Assembly: GCA_964489055.1 (NCBI GenBank)
Contig: CAZAXF010000007.1
Span: forward strand, 1 to 64,000
Source: 66-474 sp964489055
GTDB lineage: Bacteria; Pseudomonadota; Gammaproteobacteria; Xanthomonadales; Rhodanobacteraceae
DNA length: 64,000 bases
Direction: 5' to 3'
Part shown: positions 23,688 through 32,709 of the stretch, in pieces
Position numbering within the stretch: position 1 is the stretch's first letter
Layout: each line of letters opens with the position of its first letter
Made by a program: the position numbers and the translations under genes
Notes under the pieces: generated by a model
The model's input: the letters and a program-made list of their open reading frames with translations, nothing else
Databases searched by the model: none
Told to the model about the DNA's origin: nothing

Positions 23688-25255
23688 TGCGCGGTGCAGG
23701 GAAGCACGGGTACGGCTGGTGGCTGGCCGCGTGGTGTGTGTTGCTGCTGCCGCTGGCCGTCCTGGTGCCTCCGATCCCCATCGACGAAACGCGCTACCTG
23801 ACAGCCGCGTGGGAGATGTTCCATTCCACGCAGTGGCTGGTGCCGACGGTCAACGGAGCGTGGTATTCGGACAAGTCGCCGCTGCTGTTCTGGCTGATCG
23901 CAGGTGGCTGGAAAGTGTTTGGCGTACACACGTGGGTCGCGCGGATGGAGGCATTGGTCATCGCGCTTGGCACCTTGTTGACCCTGCGGCGGCTGGCCTG
24001 GCGGCTCGGCCTGGAATCGCGCGGGGCCGACACGGCGGTGTGGCTGCTGGCCGGCTCGCTCGGGTTCACGGTGTTCTCGACCGCGATCATGTTCGACCTG
24101 CTGTTGTCGATCTCGGTGCTCGGTGCGTTGCACGCGCTTCTCGATCTCGATGACGGCAAATGGAAGCGCGGAATCATCGCGCTCGGCATCACGCTCGGGC
24201 TGGGGATACTTGCCAAGGGGCCGGTGATGCTCCTGAACGTGGTTGCGGCCGCGGTACTGGCGCCCTTGTGGAGCGCCACCGCGCGTGCGCGCAAGGCACG
24301 GTGGTATTTCGCGTTGCTTGCGGGACTCGTGATCGGCGTGGGCATGACCCTGTGCTGGTTGCTGCCCGCCGCATGGTACGCGGGGCCGACCTGGTGGCAT
24401 CCGCTGCTGGACAAGGTCACGGGACGGATCGCGCACAGCTTCGCGCATCGCAGGCCTTTCTGGTGGTATCTGCCGCTGGTGCCGGTGCTGCTGTTGCCGT
24501 GGGTGTTGTCCCTGCGTGCGCCGCGCGCGGCGTGGGCGCGATCGGGGCGTGGCCGTACCGGGCGTTTCCTGTGGTGCTGGTGGCCGGTGCCATTTGTCGC
24601 CTTTTGCGCAATCAGCGGCAAGCAGGTCCACTACCTGCTGCCGCTGCTGCCGGCCTGGGCGCTCACGGGGGCGTGGTTGTTGCAGCAATCCGGCGCACGC
24701 CTGCGACCGGCGCTTTTCGTCGTACTGGCGTTGGTTGCGGCGGGCGTGATCATGGTCCTGCCATGGTGGGCCGCAAGGACGTTCGGCTACCCCGCGCAAC
24801 CTGCGATCGCAGGGCTGTCGGTGGTTGCCCTGATCGTTGCCATCGGCGCATGGCGTTGGTGGGGCCATGACGTACGCGGGCTCGCGCTGTCGGCCACCGC
24901 GTTGCTGTCGGCAACGTTGTTGGCAGGCGTGTTGTCCTGCTGGCCGGCACTCGACGTCCAGCCCGAGGCCGGGTTCGTCAAGCAAACGTTGCAGGCAGGG
25001 ATACCGATCGCGAACATAGGCTGGCACAACGGGCTGTACGGCTACACCGGGCGGCTGCGCCAGCCGCTTCCGTGGATCCGGCACGCCGATGTGATGGCCT
25101 GGTGCCGCGCGCATCCCCGCGGCATCCTGTTGACCGGTCGCAGCCACCTGCGCCCACGCGGTGTGCGGCCTTTCCGGACCTGGCCGTATCTTGCCGCCGG
25201 GGACCATCAAATCGGCGCCTGGCGTGCCTCGGCCATCATCGGGAAGACCCCATGA
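23687..25255 (+). CDS. ArnT-like GT83 glycosyltransferase (integral membrane)
   Basis: A 522-residue polytopic membrane protein with about 12 hydrophobic segments. The first periplasmic loop carries PIPIDETRYLTAAWEMF and WYSDKSPLLFWLI, hallmarks of the ArnT/PMT-type superfamily that moves a sugar from undecaprenyl phosphate to lipid A or protein. Start ATG 23687 overlaps the GT9 remnant's stop. A PmrA/QseB-like regulator and kinase are encoded convergently just downstream, a context seen with lipid A modification genes. The donor sugar and acceptor are not determined by the sequence. Confidence 0.8.
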   Translation: MRGAGKHGYGWWLAAWCVLLLPLAVLVPPIPIDETRYLTAAWEMFHSTQWLVPTVNGAWYSDKSPLLFWLIAGGWKVFGVHTWVARMEALVIALGTLLTLRRLAWRLGLESRGADTAVWLLAGSLGFTVFSTAIMFDLLLSISVLGALHALLDLDDGKWKRGIIALGITLGLGILAKGPVMLLNVVAAAVLAPLWSATARARKARWYFALLAGLVIGVGMTLCWLLPAAWYAGPTWWHPLLDKVTGRIAHSFAHRRPFWWYLPLVPVLLLPWVLSLRAPRAAWARSGRGRTGRFLWCWWPVPFVAFCAISGKQVHYLLPLLPAWALTGAWLLQQSGARLRPALFVVLALVAAGVIMVLPWWAARTFGYPAQPAIAGLSVVALIVAIGAWRWWGHDVRGLALSATALLSATLLAGVLSCWPALDVQPEAGFVKQTLQAGIPIANIGWHNGLYGYTGRLRQPLPWIRHADVMAWCRAHPRGILLTGRSHLRPRGVRPFRTWPYLAAGDHQIGAWRASAIIGKTP

Positions 25256-25300
25256 TGGACGTGGCCATGGATGACGCGTGGCCCGCGAAACCGCTTCGCG

Positions 25301-26689
25301 TCATGTCTCCGTGTTGTGCGCAAGGCAGCCGAGGGTCGCGACCAGGGTGCCGTCCTTGAGTTCGAAGGACAGCGTCACCTGCAATGCCCGCGCCGCCGCA
25401 CTGGCCAATGCCAGGCCCAGGCCCGCGTGACCGGTGCCCTGCGCACCCTTGCGCCAGAAGCGTTTGCCGAAGCATGCAAGGTCGCCTGAATCGAGGTCGG
25501 GAGCGGCGTTGCACACTTCGACACGGCTCTCGTGTACGTGCACCGACACGACACTGTCGCGCGGCGCGTAGGCCATCGCGTTGCCGAGGAGATTGTCGAG
25601 GATGACGTCCAGCAGGGCGGGGTCCGTCTCGATTGCAGGCAATGGCTCACGCGCAAGCTGGATGTCGATGCGCAAATCGCGGGCGCGTGCGGCATCCTGG
25701 TGCCGCGTGCACGCGCGCTCCACCAATTCCGGCAGCCGAACCGGTTCGGGATGTGCCTGTTCAACGCCCGACTGGATGCGCGTCAGTTGCAACAAGGCGG
25801 TGACCGTGGCTTCCAGCTCCTTGCCGATGGTGCCGATTTCGTGGAGCAACTCGGTCGTATCACGCCCACCCGGGTAGCGCGTTTCGACTTCCACCAGCGT
25901 GCGCAGTTCCGCCAGCCGCGTGCGAAACTCATGCGCCAGCCCCGACGCGAATTGTCGTTCGCGTGCGAGGCCTTCGTCCATCCTGGCAAGCACGTGGTTG
26001 AACCGGGCGACCAGCGGCGCGAGTTCCCTGGTGGTGCTGGCCGGCAAACGCACCCCCGGCGCATCCGGTCCGATATCGGCCATCGAGCGATCGAGAATCG
26101 CGAGTGGCCGCAGGCCTCTTCGCACCAGCCACGGCGTCGCCAATATCACCAGCGCGCAGGCCGCGAGCAGACTGCCCAGCAGAATGAAGTCGAGGGTTGC
26201 CAGGATGTCATCAAGCGGTCCGCGGTCCAGCGCGAAGCGCAATGTGCAGGTCGTTGCCGGTTGCGCTCGGGCCTGGCTTGCACGCGCAGGGTGGAAGCGC
26301 AGTGTCACCATGCGCAACGAGCGGCCGGCCAGCCGCACGTCCGCGAATGTGCCCGGGCTGGCATCCGGTGCCGCGGGAGGGACCTGGCTGGTGCGGGCAA
26401 TCACGCGCCCGCCACAGGTCAACGCGTACCAGCTTTCGTGCGCGCTGCCTGGAAAAACCGCCGCAGTCGCGTCGTCCGCGTCCACGACAACCCTGCCACC
26501 TTCAAGCTGTGCCAGGGAAGCCAGCGACTGCGCGCGCGCCAGCAGCGACGCATCGAACCGCTGTTGCATTTCCGTGTCGGCGCGCCAGTCCACGATCCTT
26601 GCCGCGCCGCCGAGTGCCACCAGGACCGCGAGCGACAACAGCAGCGTCAGGCGTCCGCGCAGCGAGAAGGATTTGCGCCGCGCGCTCAC
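25301..26689 (-). CDS. Sensor histidine kinase (QseC/PmrB-like)
   Basis: A 462-residue inner-membrane kinase with two transmembrane segments (about 15-32 and 185-210) around a periplasmic sensor of about 150 residues, a HAMP-like linker, the H-box FASGLAHEFRTRLAELR, the N-box DNLLGNAMAYAP and the G-box GTGHAGLGLAL. The H-box has Arg where most kinases have Pro (HEFRTRL for HELRTPL). The start overlaps the stop of the response regulator gene by 4 bases. Confidence 0.9.
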   Translation of the reverse strand: MSARRKSFSLRGRLTLLLSLAVLVALGGAARIVDWRADTEMQQRFDASLLARAQSLASLAQLEGGRVVVDADDATAAVFPGSAHESWYALTCGGRVIARTSQVPPAAPDASPGTFADVRLAGRSLRMVTLRFHPARASQARAQPATTCTLRFALDRGPLDDILATLDFILLGSLLAACALVILATPWLVRRGLRPLAILDRSMADIGPDAPGVRLPASTTRELAPLVARFNHVLARMDEGLARERQFASGLAHEFRTRLAELRTLVEVETRYPGGRDTTELLHEIGTIGKELEATVTALLQLTRIQSGVEQAHPEPVRLPELVERACTRHQDAARARDLRIDIQLAREPLPAIETDPALLDVILDNLLGNAMAYAPRDSVVSVHVHESRVEVCNAAPDLDSGDLACFGKRFWRKGAQGTGHAGLGLALASAAARALQVTLSFELKDGTLVATLGCLAHNTET

Positions 26690-27351
26690 GGAATCAGGTA
26701 TCCGGCGCCGCGCCGGGTCTCGATGAGATCCGCACAGTCGGCATCGTCCAGCTTGCGGCGCAAACCGAAGACCACGCCCTCCACGCTGCGGTCGGAAGCC
26801 TCGCTGCCGCTTCCGGCGATCCGTTCAAGGATTTGTGACCGCGAAAAAACCCGACCGCGATGCCTCAGCAACAATTCCAGCAATGCGAACTGGCGCGGTG
26901 TCAACTGCAGCGCAACATCGTTCGCGGTTGCCCGGTGTGCCTGGGTATCGAGCCGTACGCCCGCATGTTCGAGCACATCCGCGCGCGCCTCGGCCGGTCG
27001 CCTTGCCAGGGCGTTCAGGCGCGCCAGCAGTTCCTCGAGCGCGAATGGCTTGACCAGATAATCGTCGGCACCCGCGTTCAAGGCCGCGACCCGGTCGCCT
27101 ACCTGGTCACGCGCAGACAGCACCAATACGCGTGGGCGGTCACCGCTTACGGGCATTGCACGCAGTACACCGAACCCGTCCAGTCGTGGCAGTCCCAGAT
27201 CGAGCACGACCAGGTCGTAGCCGTAGGTCTGGAGGAAGCCGCTGGCCTGCACGCCATCGGCAGCAACATCCACCATGAATCCGGTTGCGCGCAGCCCACG
27301 CGCGAGGGTTGCCCGGAGGCGTTCGGAATCCTCGACCAGCAGCAGTTTCAC
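26686..27351 (-). CDS. OmpR/PmrA-family response regulator
   Basis: A 221-residue regulator: receiver domain with acidic pocket VEDSE, phospho-Asp in LVVLDLGLPRLDG and KPF, then an OmpR-type winged helix (LTPRQFALLELLLRHRGRVFSRSQILERI ending GAGYLIP). Cognate to the overlapping kinase. It resembles QseB/PmrA more than PhoP. A target could be the nearby ArnT-like gene. Confidence 0.92.
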   Translation of the reverse strand: MKLLLVEDSERLRATLARGLRATGFMVDVAADGVQASGFLQTYGYDLVVLDLGLPRLDGFGVLRAMPVSGDRPRVLVLSARDQVGDRVAALNAGADDYLVKPFALEELLARLNALARRPAEARADVLEHAGVRLDTQAHRATANDVALQLTPRQFALLELLLRHRGRVFSRSQILERIAGSGSEASDRSVEGVVFGLRRKLDDADCADLIETRRGAGYLIP

Positions 27352-27831
27352 GTCTGGTGCCCATGCGGCGATGCGGAAACGCTAGCATCCTGGCGGCTGC
27401 CCCGCCATCGAGCAGGGGCTGGCGACGGGCCCGGGCAGGTCGTGGGTGGCTTTGGTCCGGCCAGGTGTTCAACGTTGCGCGGTCGTGCCTGCAGCGGTTG
27501 TCGCCGTGCGCGTTCCGGGGACCGCGATCGTCACCCGGGTGACGCACAGCGGCGCCCGGAGACGTGCCTGGGCGGTGTCGCGCAGGGTGATCTCGTGAAA
27601 ATGGGCCTGCCGGCGAAGCGCCGCTGCGATTCGCGCGAATCGCGGATCGCCACGGCGGGTGGGGCGATGCGCGAGGGACGGGCGCTGGATGACGTCACGT
27701 GGCCGTTTCGCGGCGGCCGCGTGGCGTGATTTTTGCTTCATCCTTGTCAGGCTGATTGCGGATCGGGGTGGCAGTGCCGGCCTGGCTGGGAGTGCCACCG
27801 TGTGTTGTTCCATCAGCAGAGGGGTGCCACC
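27352..27831. other. 480-bp divergent spacer
   Basis: It lies between the divergent regulator and hemerythrin genes and should hold both promoters. Several overlapping open frames are unsupported. No clear operator was identified. Confidence 0.5.
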
Positions 27832-28395
27832 ATGGGTCTATTCAAGCGCAAACCAGCGGAGCCGACGCCGTCACAGGCGAACGACAGTGCAGCAGCCGCG
27901 TCGCCGGACAACGTCGCCTTCATCAAGCCGGCGCCATCGGAATTCGCTCCCGGTACGGGAATCGGGTACCACCCCGACCTGATCGAGAGGTTCGAAAGTA
28001 CGCATGCCGCGTTGCAGAAGCTGTTCGAGGCGATCAAGACGCATGCGACCAGGGACGAATTCAGCGAGGCGCAGAAGTCCCTGCAGGCTTTCCGGAAGAC
28101 GCTCACCGGACACCTGCTGGAAGAAAACATCAAGCTGTATACCTACCTTTCGAAGTGCATGGCCGCCGATCCTGACAACAAGGAACTGATCGACAACATG
28201 AAGGCGGAGATGGGGCAGATCGGGACCACGGTGATGCACTTCATCAAGGAATACACGAACTCCGGCATCACGCCTTTCAACAAGAAGCAGTTTCTCTCGG
28301 AACTCGATGAAATCGGCACAGTCCTCGTGGATCGCATCGAACGCGAGGAGTCGTCCCTGTACACGATGTACATGCCGCCTTCGGCGTTCCAGTAG
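27832..28395 (+). CDS. Hemerythrin-like HHE domain protein
   Basis: A 187-residue soluble protein. After a disordered N-terminus (about 40 aa), helical segments carry H47, H58, H94-x3-E98, H136 and Glu in RIEREES, which fit the di-iron ligand set of hemerythrin-like HHE proteins that bind O2, NO or iron. The ATG at 27832 (GGGGTGCCACCATGGGT) is preferred over an upstream in-frame start because it follows a purine-rich site. Divergent from the two-component regulator. Confidence 0.75.
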   Translation: MGLFKRKPAEPTPSQANDSAAAASPDNVAFIKPAPSEFAPGTGIGYHPDLIERFESTHAALQKLFEAIKTHATRDEFSEAQKSLQAFRKTLTGHLLEENIKLYTYLSKCMAADPDNKELIDNMKAEMGQIGTTVMHFIKEYTNSGITPFNKKQFLSELDEIGTVLVDRIEREESSLYTMYMPPSAFQ

Positions 28396-28502
28396 GCGGA
28401 AGGTTCGACCCGGCGAGCGGTTTCGGGCGGGATTGCCGAACCTGGCGGGGGTTCACGGCGGGCGACCTGCCCGGTCCAGTGTCCACGCCGGTTGCAGCAG
28501 AA

Positions 28503-28529
28503 CGCCCGGAACGCTTGCCGTTCCGGGCG
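28503..28529 (+). terminator. Hairpin downstream of the hemerythrin gene
   Basis: A perfect 10-bp stem (CGCCCGGAAC / GTTCCGGGCG) with a 7-base loop, about 110 nt past the stop, followed by CTTCAT rather than a T-run. Probably a transcript end or RNA stabiliser. Confidence 0.45.
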
Positions 28530-28539
28530 CTTCATCGGA

Positions 28540-28601
28540 GGGCAGGGCGGGCACGGCCCGCCGCGCATGCTCCGGACAGGCGGACGGTGTCCGCCCTGCG
28601 C
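28540..28601. repeat. REP palindromes (GGCGGGCACGGCCCGCC and GGCGGACGGTGTCCGCC)
   Basis: Two adjacent palindromes of the family seen at 1766-1975 and 51466-51525, here between the convergent hemerythrin and OmpA-lipoprotein genes. Confidence 0.8.
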
Positions 28602-28623
28602 CAGTTGCACTGTGTCGACGATG

Positions 28624-29211
28624 TCAGCTTTCGCTGCCGGCGAAGTCGATCACCAGCGTGGTGCGGCGGTTCGGGGCGCCGGCGGCGTGGGTGGCGCCGG
28701 GCTTGATCTGGCGGTCGCGGGCCTCGCCGTAGCTGACCGCGCGCACCTGGCTGGCGGCCATGCCTTCGGTGTTGACCAGGTAGTTGCGCACCGCATTGGC
28801 GCGCTGCATGCCCAGGCGCTTGTTGTACGCGGCCGGACCCGCCGGGTCGGCAAATCCTTCCACGGTGACCAGCGCATCGGAATGGTGCTGCTTCATCACC
28901 TTGGCGAATTCATTGAGCTTGGCCTTGTCCTGGTCGCGCAGGGTTGCCTTGTCGAAGGCGAAGTGGGCGATGTTGTTGATCTGGATGCGTCCCTGCATGG
29001 CCGTGATCTGGGCGTCGTATTTCGCGAAATGCGATTTCATGTCCTGCGACAGCGAATTGATCTGCTGTTGCAGGTTCTGGTCGGTATTGTGCAGCTTGGC
29101 GATCTCGGCGTTGAAGTCACTGCGCTTTACGTAGTTGGTGCAGCCGGCGAAGGCCAGCGTGGCCGTGACCCCGAGGGCGAGGAACGCGATTCGATGAAAT
29201 TTTCTGGACAT
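28624..29211 (-). CDS. OmpA-family lipoprotein
   Basis: A 195-residue protein with signal and lipobox (LAFAGC, Cys24), a helical coiled-coil-like stretch (about 30-75) and a C-terminal OmpA/Pal peptidoglycan-binding domain (HFAFDKATLRDQDKAKLNEF, with NKRLGMQRANAVRNYL). Presumably anchored in the outer membrane and bound to peptidoglycan. Similar in size to Pal but not in a tol operon. Confidence 0.9.
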   Translation of the reverse strand: MSRKFHRIAFLALGVTATLAFAGCTNYVKRSDFNAEIAKLHNTDQNLQQQINSLSQDMKSHFAKYDAQITAMQGRIQINNIAHFAFDKATLRDQDKAKLNEFAKVMKQHHSDALVTVEGFADPAGPAAYNKRLGMQRANAVRNYLVNTEGMAASQVRAVSYGEARDRQIKPGATHAAGAPNRRTTLVIDFAGSES

Positions 29212-29375
29212 GCTGCAGCCTCCGTGACGATCGGGTCGCACCATCCGGGAACGCGCGGCGCGACGGTGGAAGTTTCCGCCCTGCGTATTTCACCGTACCG
29301 CAAAACCGGCGTTTTCGAACGCGATCGCGCGTAGCCGTTTTCCGCTTGTTCAGGCTCCCCCGGCCCGCGCGTCCA

Positions 29376-31649
29376 TCATTGGCGTGGTCGCAGCAGCGAG
29401 CCGAACGTCAGGTACCAGGCGTTGGCACCGTCGCTGGCATGCCCGAAGCCGAGGAACAGTGGACCGAGCACGGTGTCGACGCCGCCGAACACGTTGCCCG
29501 CGTAGATCAGCGAGCCCAGGTCGACATCCGAGCGCGATGCCCACACGTTGCCGGTCTCGATGCTGGCGCCGAGGTAGTAGGGCACCCCGAAGATGCGGCG
29601 CTCGCCCATGCGCCGGTAGGCAACCGCGCGCGCCACCAGCGACTGGGTGTCGAACAGGGAATTTTCCGTGTGTCCGGAAAGGTTCAGGAATCCGCCGACG
29701 AAATCCAGCGATTCCAGCGACTCGTCGAAGCGATCGCCACCGTGCGAACTGGCGGCGTGCAGCCCCAGCAGCACGGTGTAGCGCTTGAACGCGGCGGAAC
29801 CGAAATTGAGCGCCCAGTCGCCGGTGAAGCGTACCGCGTTGCCGTTGACGTAGCCGCCGAGCACACGCCGGTACGCCTCGTATTCAAGCTGCATGCGGCT
29901 GCCGCGGGTGGGGAAGTCGGCGTTGTCCAGGGTGTCCCAGGTGGCGCCGAAGCGCATGCTGGTCCAGTTGCTGCGTTCGTCGGGAAATATGTCGGGCATG
30001 CCAACCAGCAGCGTGGCATGGTCGTAGCCGCGTGCGAGGCGCGTGGACAACTGCCAGCGCGGGTCCGGCGAAATGCCCAGGGTCACGCCCAGGCGCGAGC
30101 GGTGGAACCGGTACTCGGCCAGCTCGCGGTTGTCCACGTAGATCGGGATGGTTTCCGAACGCAGCATGAAGTCCGGCATCACGAATCCTTCGCCGAGGGT
30201 GCCGATGGGCTGGTAGAACTCCGAGTAGAGGCCGGTGATGCGGCCCAGCCAGATGCCGTTGGTCCAGCGCGCGCCGTAGTCGTTGATGTCGGTGGCGGTG
30301 AGCTGGGCCGACACGGTGTACTGGGCGTGGCCGGCGAAGTCGTCGCTGAGCTGCAGGCCCACCTTGCCGAACAGCGGGCCCCAGGGCTTGTCCTGGGTGC
30401 TTATCTGGATGCCGCGCTCGCCGTCGCGTTCCACCGGGCGCCAGCCCACGATCGCGTAACGGCCTCCGCCGTACAGGGTCGATACCTGCCGTTCGATCTC
30501 ATCGACGTCCAGCGGCTTGCCGATGTCCCTGCCCATGCGCTTTTTGACCACGCGGTCGTCCTGCGCATCGCCGTCAACGACCTGGACGAACTGCACCAGC
30601 CCCGGATCGAAATCGCGCTTGCGGTGCGCTTCGCGCCACGCTGTCCAGCGCGCAGGGCTTTCGCTGAACTGCTTCAGTTGGGGAATCATGGCCTCGGCGG
30701 CCTCGCGCCCGATCTGCATCGCGCGCTGGGCGTCGTCGAAGTCGGCCGCGGAAATGTCATGCAGGTTCGGCTTGATCAGGAGATCGTGTGGCCCCAGCGA
30801 ACGCACTTGCCGGGCAGTGCTTTCGCGCGTGGCCACGCCCAGCATCTGGCTCATCACCGCCAGCGGGTTGGTCAGGTCCTTTTCCGGCTTCAGCGGGGTG
30901 CCGACTTCGACCACGATCAGGCGCGTCGCGCCCATGCGGCGCGCGACATCCACCGGCACGTTGTCGACGATGCCGCCATCGACCAGCAACTGGCCCTCGT
31001 AGCGGATCGGCGCGAATGCGCCGGGGACCGACATGCTGGCGCGCACCGCCAGCGCGAGGTCGCCGTGGTCCAGCACCGTCGGTTTGCCGGTGCCGAGGTT
31101 GGCCGCGACGCCGCGGAACGGAATGTTGAGCTGGTCGAAGGAGTCGACGTGCCAGGCCGGCAGCAGCAACCGCCGCAGCAGCATCAGCAGCTTCTGGCCC
31201 TGCACCAGCCCGGTCGGCATCACCACCTTGCCGTTGCGGAAACCGATTTCCAGGTTCAGCAGGTAGCGGAAGTCGGCGTTCTTGCGCCACATCGGTTGTT
31301 CCGGCCGCGGCGGGTTGTCGTTGAACAGGTTCTTCCAGTCCAGGCCGCCCAGGATCCTGCGCATCTCCTCCGGCGTGTAGCCCACGGCGTACATCGAGCC
31401 GACGATCGAGCCCATGCTGGTGCCGGCGATCACGCAGATCGGAATGTGTTCACGCTCGAGCACCTGCAGCACGCCGATGTGCGCAGCGCCGCGCGCGCCG
31501 CCGCCGCCCAGCACCAGGCCGATGCAGTCGCGGTGCGTCTGGGGCGTCGGTGGGGCTCGCTGCGCGGCCCGCGTGGCGGTCGGCGTGGCGAGCAACGCCA
31601 GTACGGCGGCCACAAGGAACGCGTGGAAGCGGGATCCGAAGCCTGCCAT
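29376..31649 (-). CDS. Patatin-like phospholipase fused to POTRA/beta-barrel (PlpD-like)
   Basis: A 757-residue protein with a signal peptide, a patatin domain with oxyanion loop GLVLGGGGARGAAHIG, nucleophile GTSMGS and catalytic Asp in DGGIVDN. A POTRA-like segment follows, then a C-terminal BamA-type outer-membrane barrel (GARWTNGIWLG to LTFGSLLRPRQ). This is the type Vd autotransporter layout of PlpD, in which the lipase is moved to or through the outer membrane. The ATG at 31649 gives a proper signal peptide. Confidence 0.88.
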   Translation of the reverse strand: MAGFGSRFHAFLVAAVLALLATPTATRAAQRAPPTPQTHRDCIGLVLGGGGARGAAHIGVLQVLEREHIPICVIAGTSMGSIVGSMYAVGYTPEEMRRILGGLDWKNLFNDNPPRPEQPMWRKNADFRYLLNLEIGFRNGKVVMPTGLVQGQKLLMLLRRLLLPAWHVDSFDQLNIPFRGVAANLGTGKPTVLDHGDLALAVRASMSVPGAFAPIRYEGQLLVDGGIVDNVPVDVARRMGATRLIVVEVGTPLKPEKDLTNPLAVMSQMLGVATRESTARQVRSLGPHDLLIKPNLHDISAADFDDAQRAMQIGREAAEAMIPQLKQFSESPARWTAWREAHRKRDFDPGLVQFVQVVDGDAQDDRVVKKRMGRDIGKPLDVDEIERQVSTLYGGGRYAIVGWRPVERDGERGIQISTQDKPWGPLFGKVGLQLSDDFAGHAQYTVSAQLTATDINDYGARWTNGIWLGRITGLYSEFYQPIGTLGEGFVMPDFMLRSETIPIYVDNRELAEYRFHRSRLGVTLGISPDPRWQLSTRLARGYDHATLLVGMPDIFPDERSNWTSMRFGATWDTLDNADFPTRGSRMQLEYEAYRRVLGGYVNGNAVRFTGDWALNFGSAAFKRYTVLLGLHAASSHGGDRFDESLESLDFVGGFLNLSGHTENSLFDTQSLVARAVAYRRMGERRIFGVPYYLGASIETGNVWASRSDVDLGSLIYAGNVFGGVDTVLGPLFLGFGHASDGANAWYLTFGSLLRPRQ

Positions 31650-31810
31650 GGTCGTTTTCCCGATGGTGTGCAAACGAATCCCGTGAGCGCGGTGATGCGC
31701 ATCACGGGTCTGGGAACACTGCGTATCCGGCGGGCTGGCGGTTGTCAAGCCATGCACCTTCGCGCCGCAGCCCGACCCATGCCGGTGTGATCGCGTTCCC
31801 CGCACCGCCG

Positions 31811-32662
31811 CTACTTCCAGAGCCGGGCGACGCCGATGCCCCAGGTGACCTGGGTGGCGCAGCCGTGCTGGCGCACCCAGGGACTGTCCGCGGCGTTGCC
31901 GCGCAGGTGCTGCCAGTAGGCGCCGCCACCGACCAGCCACTTCGCGTGTACCAGCACGCCTGCGCCAATCCAGAAGTCCTGGCTGCTCCTGCCGCCACCG
32001 GGCTGGTAGGCGGTCAAACCGCTGGCCAGGCTGTCGGCGGGGGTGATGCCGTAGAAGCTGCGCATGGTCCGGCCGTCGATGAAATTGACCGACCCGCCCA
32101 CGCCAACCAGCGCGCGGCGACTCACGGGCGTAAGGAAGTGTCCGCCGATCGACGCACGCATGCCATCGCGATTGCCGAAGCCGGACGACACGCTGGTCGA
32201 CGCGCGCAATTTCCACGGCACGGCACCCTTGCCGGACCAGCCGTAGCTGACAAAGGCGCCGACTTCCACCGCGTCGTTTATCTCGTGCAGCTTGCGCACC
32301 ACCGGATCGTCGGCGTCCTTGCGTCCGAAGCGGTAGCGCAGCAATGCACCGGCATGCAGCGCGCGGTCATTGACAAGGTTCACGCTGATGAGCGGCCCGA
32401 GCACGGAGACATAGCGGTGGCTGTCCGGCAACTGGTAGCGCAGCACCGGCGCGGCCTTGACGCTCCGGGAATCCGCGCCGACGTAGTCGGGCGTCGAACC
32501 GACGCCGATGCCGATCATGTTCGGGAAGCCGGCCACCTGCGGAAGACCGCTCTTTCCGATGTTCTGTGCCATCGTCGCGCCCGGCAGCATGCACGCCGTC
32601 GCCAGCACGGCGATCATGAAGCCGCGGACGCGGGCGCTGGAATGGTCACGGATGACGGTCAT
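31811..32662 (-). CDS. MipA/OmpV family outer-membrane protein
   Basis: A 283-residue protein with a signal peptide (cleavage near ATMA|QN) and typical MipA/OmpV opening strands (GIGVGSTPDYVGADSRSVKAAPVLRYQ). C-terminal Lys after Trp. The family has members linked to murein hydrolase scaffolding and to porin function; the role here is open. Confidence 0.82.
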   Translation of the reverse strand: MTVIRDHSSARVRGFMIAVLATACMLPGATMAQNIGKSGLPQVAGFPNMIGIGVGSTPDYVGADSRSVKAAPVLRYQLPDSHRYVSVLGPLISVNLVNDRALHAGALLRYRFGRKDADDPVVRKLHEINDAVEVGAFVSYGWSGKGAVPWKLRASTSVSSGFGNRDGMRASIGGHFLTPVSRRALVGVGGSVNFIDGRTMRSFYGITPADSLASGLTAYQPGGGRSSQDFWIGAGVLVHAKWLVGGGAYWQHLRGNAADSPWVRQHGCATQVTWGIGVARLWK

Positions 32663-32709
32663 GTCGCGGCCTCGTTGGTGGTGCGTGGTTTCCGGTTGTG
32701 CCCGATCCT

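Noticed and set aside
23309..25255. Long N-terminal extension of the ArnT-like protein (start at 23309)
   Set aside because: The extension is Arg-rich and lacks membrane character; the ATG at 23687 directly precedes the family N-terminus.
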